Below are positions 16,935-24,315 of a DNA stretch of 33,836 bases, one piece after another. This DNA comes from Azohydromonas aeria. GTDB taxonomy: Bacteria; Pseudomonadota; Gammaproteobacteria; Burkholderiales; Burkholderiaceae_C. A program made the position numbers and the translations under genes. The stretch's first letter is position 1, and each line of letters begins with the position of its first letter. The stretch covers positions 1 to 33,836 of the forward strand of contig NZ_VIDQ01000080.1 of NCBI RefSeq assembly GCF_009760915.1, in the 5' to 3' direction. A model generated the notes under the pieces. That model had not been told where the DNA came from and searched no databases. It worked only from the letters and a program-made list of their open reading frames with translations.

Positions 16935-17541
16935 TGCCATCCCCGCCGGCTTGCGGGCTGCGCCGCGGCGGCGCCTGCTGCTGGCCGCCCTGGCGGGGCT
17001 GGCCGGCGCGGCCGCGCCGCGGGCGCAGACGGCGGCCACCGCGCACGACAGCCTGGGCCCGGTGCGCCCGCCCGTGGCGGTGCCGGACTGGCCCCTGGTG
17101 GACGAGACGGGCCGGCCGTTCCCGTTGCGCGCTCACCTGAGTGGCCGGGTCACCGCGCTGCAGCTGGTCTTCACCGGCTGCAGCGCCGCCTGCCCGATCC
17201 AGGGCGCGCTCTTCGCCGCCGTGGCGCCGCGGCTGCGGGAGATCCAGGGGCCGCAGGCGCAGCTGCTGTCGCTGAGCATCGATGCGCTGGGCGACACGCC
17301 TGCGGCGCTGAAAGCCTGGATGGCGCGCTTCGGCGCGCACCCGGCCTGGCACGCTGGCCTGCCGCGCGCACAGGACGTGGACGCGGTGCTGGACTTTCTG
17401 CGCGGCCGCGCCCGCGGCGCCGACCGGCACACCGCCCAGGTCTACCTCTTCGACCGCCGCGCCCGGCTGGCCTGGCGCACCGTGGAGATGCCGCCCGCGG
17501 CGCAGGTGGTGTCGCTGCTGCAGTCACTGGCGGGGGATTGA
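16924..17541 (+). CDS. SCO1/SenC-type copper chaperone
   Basis: A 205-residue thioredoxin-fold protein, probably periplasmic. The signal region has PRRRLLLAALAGLAG at 14-28, a Tat-like arginine cluster. The copper-binding CxxxC motif is Cys86/Cys90 (FTGCSAACP), and the conserved histidine is His169 (ADRHTAQVYLFD). SCO proteins deliver copper to cytochrome oxidase CuA and, in streptomycetes, support maturation of a DyP peroxidase and the galactose-oxidase-like GlxA. Here it overlaps the cytochrome gene by 11 nt and is divergent from a copper radical oxidase fusion, which is its likely client. A role in cytochrome oxidase assembly is the alternative. Confidence 0.85.
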   Translation: MTPDAIPAGLRAAPRRRLLLAALAGLAGAAAPRAQTAATAHDSLGPVRPPVAVPDWPLVDETGRPFPLRAHLSGRVTALQLVFTGCSAACPIQGALFAAVAPRLREIQGPQAQLLSLSIDALGDTPAALKAWMARFGAHPAWHAGLPRAQDVDAVLDFLRGRARGADRHTAQVYLFDRRARLAWRTVEMPPAAQVVSLLQSLAGD

Positions 17542-17556
17542 CGCCGCTGCCCGGCC

Positions 17557-18195
17557 TCAATCCCCCGCCACCAGCGCCGTCAGCCGCCAGCGCCCGTCGG
17601 GCAGCCGCACGGCGACCCAGGCGGCCTCGGGCTCCAAGGGGGCGGCCAGCGGCACAATGGCGCTGTCGAGCGTGGCCAGCACCGGCGCCGCCGCGGCCGG
17701 TTCCATGTGCACCGGCACGCGCGGGCCCAGCAGCGCGACATGCTCGAACGGATCGATCTCCTGCGGCCAGGCGCTGTAGACGTAGGGCGCGGCAAAGCCG
17801 TCCGGCCCCATGAAACTGCCGCCCAGCGCCAGCGCGCCGGCCAGCGTCTCCCACAGCCGGCTGTCGCGGCCCTCGGGCTTCCAGCGCCGGCGGAACGCCG
17901 CGGCGCCGTCGTCGCCGCCGAAGCCGTTGCGCACGTGGGGATGCACCACCGCCAGCACGGCCGCCGCGTCGCGTCGCGCCAGGGCGGCCTGCAGCCGGGC
18001 GCGGAAGGCGAAGAAGTCGGCATCGCGCACCGCCTCGTCCACCGGCGCGAAGGCGCGCGGGCCCGGCGCAGGCGCGGTGGCGGCGGCCGATGCCGCCTTG
18101 CCCGCGGCGCCGGCCTCTACCGCGCCGGCCGCGTCGGCCGCGGCCCCTGCCGGCCCGGCCACCAGCGCCAGCACGAGCGGCAGCGTTGTCCTCAT
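17557..18195 (-). CDS. Secreted protein of unknown function with an SH3-like C-terminal region
   Basis: A 212-residue protein with a clear signal peptide (MRTTLPLVLALVAGPAGAAA) and a following Ala-rich low-complexity stretch to about residue 45. The middle part (DADFFAFRARLQAALARRDAAAVLAVVHPHVRNGFGG) resembles a helical NTF2-like or calcium-binding repeat region. Residues 155-212 (VPVHMEPAAAAPVLATLDS, then AWVAVRLPDGRWRL) look like a bacterial SH3 (SH3b) fold. Its ATG follows the stop of the hybrid kinase with the string TGACATG, a 1-nt gap, so translation is coupled and a functional link to that sensor is likely. It converges with the SCO gene 15 nt away. No function is assigned. Confidence 0.7.
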   Translation of the reverse strand: MRTTLPLVLALVAGPAGAAADAAGAVEAGAAGKAASAAATAPAPGPRAFAPVDEAVRDADFFAFRARLQAALARRDAAAVLAVVHPHVRNGFGGDDGAAAFRRRWKPEGRDSRLWETLAGALALGGSFMGPDGFAAPYVYSAWPQEIDPFEHVALLGPRVPVHMEPAAAAPVLATLDSAIVPLAAPLEPEAAWVAVRLPDGRWRLTALVAGD

Positions 18196-18196
18196 G

Positions 18197-20302
18197 TCAG
18201 GCCGCACGCACCAGCCGCAGCGGCACGCCCGGCGGGCGCGGCGCCGCGGCCTGGTGCAGCACCTGCAGCAGCGCGTCCAGGTCCACGGGCTTGGTGAGGT
18301 GGCCGTCGAAGCCGGCCTCGCGCGAGCGCGAGCGGTCCTGGTCCTGGCCCCAGCCGGTGACGGCCACCAGCACCGGGCAGTGAGGGCCCAGGCGCGCGCG
18401 CGCGGCGCGTGCCACCGCGTGGCCGTCGCGCCCGGGCATGCCGATGTCGAGCAGCGCCACGTCCGGGCGCGATTGCTCCAGCAGCCGCAGCGCCTCCTCG
18501 CCGTCGGCGGCGCTGAGCACGGCATGGCCGTGCAGCGCCAGCAGTGCCGCGAGGCTGTCGCGGGTGTCGTCGTTGTCGTCGGCCACCAGCACGCGCAAGG
18601 CGCCCGCGCTGCCGGGCCGCGGCGCGCCGGCATCGGCGACCGCCAGCGGCACGCGCCCGCGCGGCACGCACAGCGTGAACTCGCTGCCCTGCCCGATGCC
18701 GCCGCTGCGCGCCTCGATGCGCCCGCCGTGCAGCTCGGCCAGCCCGCGCGCCAGCGCCAGCCCGATGCCCAGGCCGCCGGCGCTGCGGTCGTCGTGCGCG
18801 GCCACCTGCGAGAACATGCCGAACACCGTGGGCAGCACCTCGGGCGCGATGCCGATGCCGTCGTCCGCCACCGACACCACGACTTCGGCGCCCTCCACCG
18901 CCGCGGCCAGCCGGATGTGGCCGCCGGGGTCGGTGTACTTGGCGGCGTTGGTGAGCAGGTTGGAGAGGATCTGCGCCAGCCGCAGCGGGTCGGCCTCGAA
19001 GTGCACGGGCGCGTCGGGCGCGGCCACGTCGAGGCGGTGGTGCTTGGCGTCGAGCAGCGGGCGCGCCGTCTCGACGGCCGCGTCCAGCACCGCGCGCAGC
19101 TCGGTGTCGCACTTGCGCAGCGCGAGCTGTCCGCGCGTGACGCGCGACATGTCGAGCAGGTCGTCCAGCAGCAGCGCCATGTGGCCGACCTGGCGGTCGA
19201 TGACCTCGTGGCTCCAGCGCCGCTGCGCCTCGCTGGCATTGGGCGCGCGCGACACCTGCGCCGCCTGCCGGATCGGCGCGAGCGGGTTGCGCAGCTCGTG
19301 CGCCAGCGTGGCCAGGAACTCGTCCTTGCGCCGGTCCGACTCGCGCAGCGACTGCTCCTGGCGCTGGCGCTGCGTCACGTCGGTGAACCACAGCGCCACG
19401 CCTTCGGGCACCGGCGAGGCCGTGACGTGCCAGCAGCCGCTGCCCGGGCCCTGCGGCTGCCATTCGAACTCGCAGGGCCGGCCCCGCGTGGCCGCGGCCA
19501 GGAAGGGTTGCAGCGCCGCGTCGTCGCCGCCCAGCGCCTCGCGCAGCAGCGAGCGCGCCGGCAGCAGCGCGCGGCCGAACAGCGCCGCCGCGGCGGCGTT
19601 GGCCCAGGCCCAGCGCAGGTCGGCGGCCACGCCCGGCGCGGTCCACACCGGCTCCAGGATGCCGAAGGGCAGCGGCGAGGACGCCAGCACCCCGGCCAGG
19701 CGCTCGTCGGCTTGCTGCGCGCGGCGCTGCGAGCGCTCGCGCTCGGCATGCACCGCGGCCTTGCGCGCGCAGATGTCGGCCAGCCTCTGCTGGCGCTCGT
19801 CGGGCGCGCCGGGCTGCGCGCCGTGCACCGCGATCACGCCCAGCACCTGCCCGTCCAGCGCGATCAGCGGCGTGGCGTGCACGCTGCGGAACCCTTCCGC
19901 GCGGGCCAGCGTGCGCCAGGGCGCGAAGCAGTCGTCGGTCTCGGTGTCGCGCACCACCACGCGGCGCGCGCGCTGCACCGCCAGGCCGCAGGCGCCGTGA
20001 CCCACGCCGACCTGCGCCAGCTCGCGCAGCGCCCAGGGGCTGAAGCCCTCGCCGGCGGCCAGCGCCAGTTCGGCGGCGGGCGGCTCGTACAGCGACACCA
20101 GCCCCTGCGAGGCGCCGTGCAGCCGGCACAGCGCCTGCAGGATCAGGCCCAGCTGCTGCGCCAGCGTGCGCGCCTCCAGCAGCCGGGTGCTGAGCTCGTG
20201 AAGCGCCTGCAGATCCGTGACCTGCCGGCTCAGCTCGGCCTGGGACGGCCGCGCCGGGCGGAACGGCCAGAACGGCAGCACGCCGCGAAGGGAGAGGAAC
20301 AT
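18197..20302 (-). CDS. Hybrid sensor histidine kinase/response regulator (GAF-PAS-HisKA-HATPase-REC)
   Basis: A 701-residue cytoplasmic sensor without membrane segments. A GAF domain spans about residues 28-185 and a PAS-like domain 200-315. HisKA contains the phospho-acceptor His335 in LAHELRNP. The ATPase domain shows NLLTNAAKYT (N box, about 448-457), VADDGIGI (G1) and GGLGIGLAL (G2). A C-terminal receiver domain at 568-685 has the acidic pair in VADDN and phospho-acceptor Asp619 in LLDIGMPG, with Lys671 in LTKPV. No separate DNA-binding regulator is adjacent, so output is probably through phosphotransfer or protein interaction. The downstream secreted SH3-like gene is translationally coupled. 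The stimulus is unknown. Confidence 0.9.
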   Translation of the reverse strand: MFLSLRGVLPFWPFRPARPSQAELSRQVTDLQALHELSTRLLEARTLAQQLGLILQALCRLHGASQGLVSLYEPPAAELALAAGEGFSPWALRELAQVGVGHGACGLAVQRARRVVVRDTETDDCFAPWRTLARAEGFRSVHATPLIALDGQVLGVIAVHGAQPGAPDERQQRLADICARKAAVHAERERSQRRAQQADERLAGVLASSPLPFGILEPVWTAPGVAADLRWAWANAAAAALFGRALLPARSLLREALGGDDAALQPFLAAATRGRPCEFEWQPQGPGSGCWHVTASPVPEGVALWFTDVTQRQRQEQSLRESDRRKDEFLATLAHELRNPLAPIRQAAQVSRAPNASEAQRRWSHEVIDRQVGHMALLLDDLLDMSRVTRGQLALRKCDTELRAVLDAAVETARPLLDAKHHRLDVAAPDAPVHFEADPLRLAQILSNLLTNAAKYTDPGGHIRLAAAVEGAEVVVSVADDGIGIAPEVLPTVFGMFSQVAAHDDRSAGGLGIGLALARGLAELHGGRIEARSGGIGQGSEFTLCVPRGRVPLAVADAGAPRPGSAGALRVLVADDNDDTRDSLAALLALHGHAVLSAADGEEALRLLEQSRPDVALLDIGMPGRDGHAVARAARARLGPHCPVLVAVTGWGQDQDRSRSREAGFDGHLTKPVDLDALLQVLHQAAAPRPPGVPLRLVRAA

Positions 20303-20455
20303 CGTGGTGCCGGTCCTTGTCTTGGACTTCAGCCTATGGGAAGCCGGTCGGCAGGCTGTAACAACATCAGCAGGGGCTGGGCCAAGGGCCCGAGCCTCTC
20401 CCCGGGGCCGTGCCGGGCCGCTCCAGGGAGCGGCGGCGCAGAGGGCGCGGCGGCC

Positions 20456-20902
20456 TCAGCGCGGCGCGGAGGCCGCTGCCGGCGGCAGGGGCATCGGCTC
20501 GGTGGGCCTGGTTTCCGCGTCGCGGGGCACGCCGCTGGACGAGGCCGGCTCGACGGTGCGCAGCTCGCGCAGCACGCCCCCGCCGGTGACGCTGCCGCTG
20601 GTGGCGCCGCCGGTGATGCGCCGCTCGCACTCGGCGCGGTCCGCCGCGGGCAGCGGCTGGCAGCGCAGCAGCGCGTTCTGCGAGTAGCGGTCCTGCGGCA
20701 CCGGCTCGTCATTGCGGCGCCCGCCGCGCGCCTCGGCGTAGGCCGCGGAGGCCTCGCGCAGGCAGGTCGCCTGGTCCTGCCCGCTGCGCCCGCTCAGGCA
20801 GGCGGCGCGTTCGCGCTCGTAGGTCGAGCGGGCATCGTCGGCAGCCGACACCACGGCGGCAAAGCCCGTGGACGCCAGCGCCAGGATCACGAAAGCTTTC
20901 AT
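20456..20902 (-). CDS. Small secreted protein of unknown function
   Basis: A 148-residue protein with a signal peptide (MKAFVILALASTGFAAVVSA, cleavage near residue 20). The mature N-terminal half is charged and cysteine-containing (YERERAACLSGRSGQDQATC, then ASAAYAEARGG, later LLRCQPLPAADRAECERR), giving four cysteines that could form two disulfides. This resembles short PsiF-like or lysozyme-inhibitor-like periplasmic proteins, but I do not recognise a family. The last 45 residues are Pro/Ala/Ser-rich. GGGAGG 7 nt before the ATG supports the start. It lies 153 nt upstream of the hybrid kinase on the same strand. Confidence 0.7.
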   Translation of the reverse strand: MKAFVILALASTGFAAVVSAADDARSTYERERAACLSGRSGQDQATCLREASAAYAEARGGRRNDEPVPQDRYSQNALLRCQPLPAADRAECERRITGGATSGSVTGGGVLRELRTVEPASSSGVPRDAETRPTEPMPLPPAAASAPR

Positions 20903-20931
20903 GTCCACACCTCCCAAGGCACCCGGGCAAG

Positions 20932-20958
20932 GCTCGGACCCGCCGAGCGGGTCCGAGC
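20932..20958. terminator. 12-bp perfect hairpin between two secreted-protein genes
   Basis: GCTCGGACCCGC and GCGGGTCCGAGC pair perfectly around a 3-nt loop (CGA). It lies between the stop of the 218-residue gene at 21075 and the start of the 148-residue gene at 20902, both on the minus strand. No T-run follows on either strand, so termination would need help. It may instead be a processing or stabilising structure. Confidence 0.5.
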
Positions 20959-21074
20959 GGCCCGACAGCCATTGGAGCCGCCCGGCGCGGACGGCGTCCA
21001 GCGCGCGGCGGTCACGGCGTGTCAGGAAACGCGCTCGTCGGCTACAGCATGTAGACGGCGCGCGGACGGCGCGG

Positions 21075-21731
21075 CTACTCCTGGGTGGGCGAGGCCGGCA
21101 GATCCGGCGCGCGGGCCGGCGCCGATTCCTGCTCCACCAGCGCGCAGCCACGCGACAGTTCGACCACGAGGCTGGTGTCGTCCAGCCAGAGCGTGGGCGC
21201 GCCCCCGAAGCTCGTGACCCGCCAGTCCACCCTCACCGGCACGAGGCGCGTGGTGCTGGTGGTGTTGACGACGCAGGCGTGGCGGCTGAAGGCATGCGAT
21301 TCCCAGGAGCCCAGCGTCTCGGAGCCGCCGTCGGTGCTGTCGAAGGCAAAGGTGTCGGGACCGTAGGTGCTCGCGCGCGGGTTGCCTTCCGCGCCGTCGA
21401 TCACGACGCGCAGTTCGCACCAGTTCTGCCCCGTGCCCCCGGAGCAACGCGACTCGGCGTCGAAGCCCACGTTGACCAGCACGCGGGAGTTGGGTGGCAC
21501 GGGCACGCGCGTGGTCAGGCCCGGCACCGTGCGGAACACGGTCGTGGTGGTGGTCAGCGGATTGGTGTTGGTCAGGACGCGCTTGTAGAAATGCGCCCCG
21601 CCGGTGAACTCGCGCCGCCCGTCGGGCGCGGCGTGGGCCACGGCGGTAACGCCCAGCAGGGCGGCCAGCAGGCCCAGGGTGGCAGTGGTACGGCGAGAAG
21701 CGGAAGCATCGGAAGCATTGGAAGCAGCCAT
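21075..21731 (-). CDS. Secreted beta-rich protein of unknown function
   Basis: A 218-residue protein. AGGAG 6 nt upstream supports the ATG at 21731; an earlier in-frame ATG at 21737 overlaps that site. The signal peptide has TATLGLLAALLGVTAVAHA as its hydrophobic core and cleavage signal, near residue 32. The mature part is rich in Thr, Val and Ser, with four cysteines (RCSGG, WCELRV, HACVVN and RGCALV) that could form two disulfides. It resembles a beta-sandwich, and I do not recognise a named family. It is followed by a strong hairpin. It lies upstream of another secreted protein and the hybrid kinase, all on one strand. Confidence 0.68.
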   Translation of the reverse strand: MAASNASDASASRRTTATLGLLAALLGVTAVAHAAPDGRREFTGGAHFYKRVLTNTNPLTTTTTVFRTVPGLTTRVPVPPNSRVLVNVGFDAESRCSGGTGQNWCELRVVIDGAEGNPRASTYGPDTFAFDSTDGGSETLGSWESHAFSRHACVVNTTSTTRLVPVRVDWRVTSFGGAPTLWLDDTSLVVELSRGCALVEQESAPARAPDLPASPTQE

Positions 21732-21949
21732 GTCCATCTCCTGTGTGCTTGGGTCGCCGCCAGCCCGCACGGCCCAGGCATCCGCCGCGGCGGCGGGCTG
21801 GGGCCTAGGAAAGCTAGGCGCCGCGCCGCGCGGGGACAAGAAAATGGAGGTAAAGGCTGCGCGCCCCGGTCAGGGACGCGTCCGCAGGTTTCCGTCGGAA
21901 ACGATGTTGGCGCCAGGCCCGGGCGCTGTGCGCCGTGCGTTGGCGCGAA

Positions 21950-22801
21950 TCAGCCGTAGTCGTAGAAGCCGCGCCCGGTCTTGCGGCCCAGGCGGCCGGC
22001 CTGCACCATCTCGCGCAGCAGCGGCGCGGGGCGGTACTTCGGGTCGCCGAAGCCCTCGTGGAAGACTTCCATGATGCTGAGCATGGTGTCCAGCCCGATG
22101 AGGTCGGCCAGCGCCAGCGGGCCGATGGGGTGGTTGCAGCCGAGCTTCATGCCGGCGTCGATGTCCTCGGCCGTGGCCAGGCCCTCCTGCAGCACGAAGA
22201 TGGCCTCGTTGATCATCGGGCACAGGATGCGGTTGACGACGAAGCCCGGGCTGTTCTTCACCGTCACCGGCGTCTTGCCCACGGCCTGCGCGAAGGCCGC
22301 GGCCAGCGCGTGCGTGGCGTCCGAGGTTTGCAGCCCGCGGATCACCTCCAGCAGCCCCATCAGCGGCACCGGGTTGAAGAAGTGCAGGCCGATGCAGCGC
22401 TCGGGCTTGTCCAGCACCGCGGCGAGCTGGGTGATGGAGATCGACGAGGTGTTGGACGCGATCACGGCGTCCGATCCGACGATGCCCTCGACCTGGCGCA
22501 GGATGCGCAGCTTCAGGTCCGGGTTCTCGGTGGCGGCCTCGATGACGATCTGCGCGTCCTTGAGCTGCGCGTAGTCGGTGGTGCCGGTGACCAGCGCCAG
22601 CGCCGCGTCCTTCTGCTCAGGCGACAGCTTTTCCTTCTTTACCAGCCGGTCCAGGCTGCCGGAGAGCGTCTTGACGCCGCGCTGCACGGCTTCGTCGGAG
22701 ACGTCCACCATCACCACCCGGATGCCGGCCACGGCGCACACCTGCGCGATGCCGTTGCCCATGGTGCCCGCGCCAATGACGCCGATGCGCTCGATCTTCA
22801 T
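21950..22801 (-). CDS. hbd: 3-hydroxybutyryl-CoA dehydrogenase
   Basis: A 283-residue NAD(P)-dependent 3-hydroxyacyl-CoA dehydrogenase that interconverts acetoacetyl-CoA and 3-hydroxybutyryl-CoA. The nucleotide-binding motif GAGTMG is at residues 10-15. Catalytic residues are Ser119 (SNTSS), His140 (IGLHFFNPVPLM) and Glu152 (LLEVI). The C-terminal dimerisation domain (VNRILCPMINEAIFVLQEG, then GCNHPIGPLALADLIGLD) is complete, and the protein has the normal size for stand-alone Hbd/PaaH. A moderate GAGGG lies before the ATG. It stands alone. It could serve polyhydroxybutyrate, butyrate or aromatic catabolism, and might use acetoacetate-derived CoA esters from the benzoate branch, though no direct link is visible. 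Confidence 0.93.
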   Translation of the reverse strand: MKIERIGVIGAGTMGNGIAQVCAVAGIRVVMVDVSDEAVQRGVKTLSGSLDRLVKKEKLSPEQKDAALALVTGTTDYAQLKDAQIVIEAATENPDLKLRILRQVEGIVGSDAVIASNTSSISITQLAAVLDKPERCIGLHFFNPVPLMGLLEVIRGLQTSDATHALAAAFAQAVGKTPVTVKNSPGFVVNRILCPMINEAIFVLQEGLATAEDIDAGMKLGCNHPIGPLALADLIGLDTMLSIMEVFHEGFGDPKYRPAPLLREMVQAGRLGRKTGRGFYDYG

Positions 22802-23132
22802 GACTGCCCTCTCGTTGGACTAGTGGAAACCCGGGAGGGTAACGCGTGGAAAGGGCGATATCGGCATCACGCGTGACGGCGGGAACTGACATGGCGCCCC
22901 GGCCTGGGTACGTGCCGAGGCGACGAACTGCCTTGTCCCGAGCGAGGCCAACCAATCTCCGTGCGGCGGCACGATGACGGCGGCGTTCGTGAACTATTTC
23001 ACGCAGCCAGAACTTTCCTGGCATGAGTCGTCATGAAGCCTGCGGCAACTGGTATTCGGCGGTCGCGGCGCGCGGATGATGTCAGCGAAGAACTGCTTAG
23101 GCCGCATCAGGGCACAGGGCATTGGAGGTCTG
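22802..23132. other. Intergenic transition into lower-GC, acquired-looking DNA
   Basis: No supportable gene is seen in this stretch between hbd and the TIR-like gene. Base composition falls from about 70 percent GC to near 55 percent across it. The string CTTAGGC occurs at 23096-23102 and GTTAGGC at 23139-23145, 43 bp apart in the same orientation, which hints at an integron-type boundary. No complete attC with a matching RYYYAAC partner could be traced here. Confidence 0.4.
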
Positions 23133-23144
23133 ATTAACGTTAGG
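23133..23144. repeat. 12-bp direct repeat, left copy, flanking the TIR-like gene
   Basis: ATTAACGTTAGG here recurs exactly at 23950-23961, just past the stop of the TIR-like gene. The last bases overlap GTTAGGC, the core of an integron attC R' site. The two copies bracket an 817-bp unit containing only that gene, as expected of a mobile cassette or an insertion that duplicated its target. Confidence 0.6.
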
Positions 23145-23161
23145 CTTTGGAGGACCCACGG

Positions 23162-23950
23162 TTGACGCCCGACATTGTTTTAGCCGAACTTGAACGGTAC
23201 GAGTCCGAACTCACGCGAATCCTGTGTAGGTTCAGGCGAACTTCTAATGGAATCTACATCGGCGAAGGAGATGATTCTCTATACCGCCAGTACGCCCGGG
23301 AGCTCGTTGACCTATACAACGACGCGCTTGGCCCCAACGTCTACTCCAAGCAACTATCAGTGGAGTACTCGAACGGCTTTGGGATGTATGGAGCACCATC
23401 GTATAAGGGTGTGGAAAACGTCTTGGCTGTTGTCAAAGCTTCTATTACGCGTCTGCGCCGTTCCCCTGATCTTCTGACCAAGAAAGAGAGTCAAGACGCG
23501 CTACAGCACCGTGAGAACGTGTTCATTATTCACGGGCGAGATGAAGCCAAGTGGCGAGAACTAAAGGACATAGTTAAGTCCGAGTTCCGCTTGAAACCCA
23601 TCGTCTTGCTGGAACAGCCCGATGCGGGCTGCAAGACAGTCATCGAGAAATTTGAGAAGTACGCCCAGACATGTACCTATGCGATTGCCGTGTTTACACC
23701 GGACGACGAGGTGCGCTCGGGATCGGGCGTCTACCTCCAGGCCCGACCAAACGTCATCTACGAACTGGGCTGGTTCTGCGGCAGCCTGGGGCGCGGTGGC
23801 GCAATGCTCTTGTTGAAGGAAGGCACTGAACTCTTCTCGGACTTTGGCGGAATAGTTCAAAAGCGCTTCAAGCACAACGTTTCAGAGAGGCTTCTTGAAA
23901 TCCGGCGCGACTTGGAAGCAGCAGGCGTCCTGTCGCCGGCCGAGGCCTAA
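23162..23950 (+). CDS. TIR-like domain protein (PF10137 type), putative anti-phage effector
   Basis: A 262-residue protein starting at TTG (23162), chosen because a perfect GGAGGA lies 7 nt upstream; an earlier in-frame TTG at 23147 overlaps that site. Residues 1-115 are a charged helical domain of unknown role. Residues 119-235 match the predicted nucleotide-binding TIR-like domain also found in Cap12 TIR-STING proteins: FIIHGRDEAKWRELKDIV, PIVLLEQPDAGCKTVIEKFE, AIAVFTPDDEV and RPNVIYELGWFCGSLGR, with Glu201 in the NVxxELG motif as the likely catalytic residue. Such domains degrade NAD+ in defence systems. No partner sensor gene is adjacent. Lower GC, a TTG start and flanking 12-bp repeats indicate transfer. 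Enzymatic activity and trigger are inferred. Confidence 0.78.
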   Translation: MTPDIVLAELERYESELTRILCRFRRTSNGIYIGEGDDSLYRQYARELVDLYNDALGPNVYSKQLSVEYSNGFGMYGAPSYKGVENVLAVVKASITRLRRSPDLLTKKESQDALQHRENVFIIHGRDEAKWRELKDIVKSEFRLKPIVLLEQPDAGCKTVIEKFEKYAQTCTYAIAVFTPDDEVRSGSGVYLQARPNVIYELGWFCGSLGRGGAMLLLKEGTELFSDFGGIVQKRFKHNVSERLLEIRRDLEAAGVLSPAEA

Positions 23951-23961
23951 TTAACGTTAGG
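23950..23961. repeat. 12-bp direct repeat, right copy, flanking the TIR-like gene
   Basis: An exact second copy of ATTAACGTTAGG, beginning at the last base of the TIR-like gene's stop codon. It runs into GTTAGGT (23956-23962), an attC R'-like heptamer. CCTAA and TTAGG also form a short local inverted repeat here. Confidence 0.6.
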
Positions 23962-23962
23962 T

Positions 23963-24206
23963 GTCGCATACGCCGCATGCCGTCTTTACACCGCCTGATC
24001 GCAAGCTGACTGCAACGCTGCAAATCAATTTTCGACAGGCAAAAGGCAAGACCTGACCCCTGGAGCTCTGGAGGCTGCGTGACATATCGCTTATGGCCGG
24101 CTACCCGGCTGGCACTTCTTGCGGGCAGCGCTACGAAAATCGGTACAAGGCTACGTGTCCTCTTCGGCATGCTTGGACCAAGCGGTCCAAATAGTTTCAG
24201 GGCTAC
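23963..24206. other. Cassette-like spacer without a convincing gene
   Basis: A 60-codon frame at 24079-24261 (MTYRLWPATRLALLAG and onward) has no ribosome site. It ends in a PNPAFQRT-type string that is simply the translation of the attC-like element. I therefore do not call it a gene. At 24036-24060 the string AGGCAAAAGGCAAGACCTGA resembles sequence I associate with ends of REP-associated transposase units. A perfect 7-bp hairpin with a 4-nt loop lies at 24173-24190 (TTGGACC / GGTCCAA). Confidence 0.35.
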
Positions 24207-24276
24207 TCCCAACCCTGCTTTCCAGCGGACCGAAAAAAGCTGCGCTTCTTCCGGCCACTGAACTCACATGTTAGGC
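24207..24276 (+). repeat. Candidate integron attC site
   Basis: A 70-bp element ending in the R' heptamer GTTAGGC (24270-24276), with TCCCAAC (24207-24213) as a near-consensus R'' partner. Its centre folds as an imperfect hairpin, CCGAAAAAAGC (24230-24240) and GCTTCTTCCGG (24244-24254), matching at 9 of 11 positions around a TGC loop. An imperfect stem with unpaired bases is typical of attC. The length is also in range. Detection with a covariance model would be decisive. Confidence 0.5.
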
Positions 24277-24315
24277 CCCTCACAAAGCAGTCCAACTCCA
24301 GGGAGACGCAAATTG

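Noticed and set aside
17810..21217. A 1135-codon plus-strand open frame
   Set aside because: Antisense to the hybrid kinase and secreted-protein genes; no conserved motifs.
24079..24261. A 60-codon plus-strand frame ending in PNPAFQRT-like residues
   Set aside because: No ribosome site, and its C-terminal half is the attC-like stem; such strings recur as translations of cassette repeats rather than as proteins.
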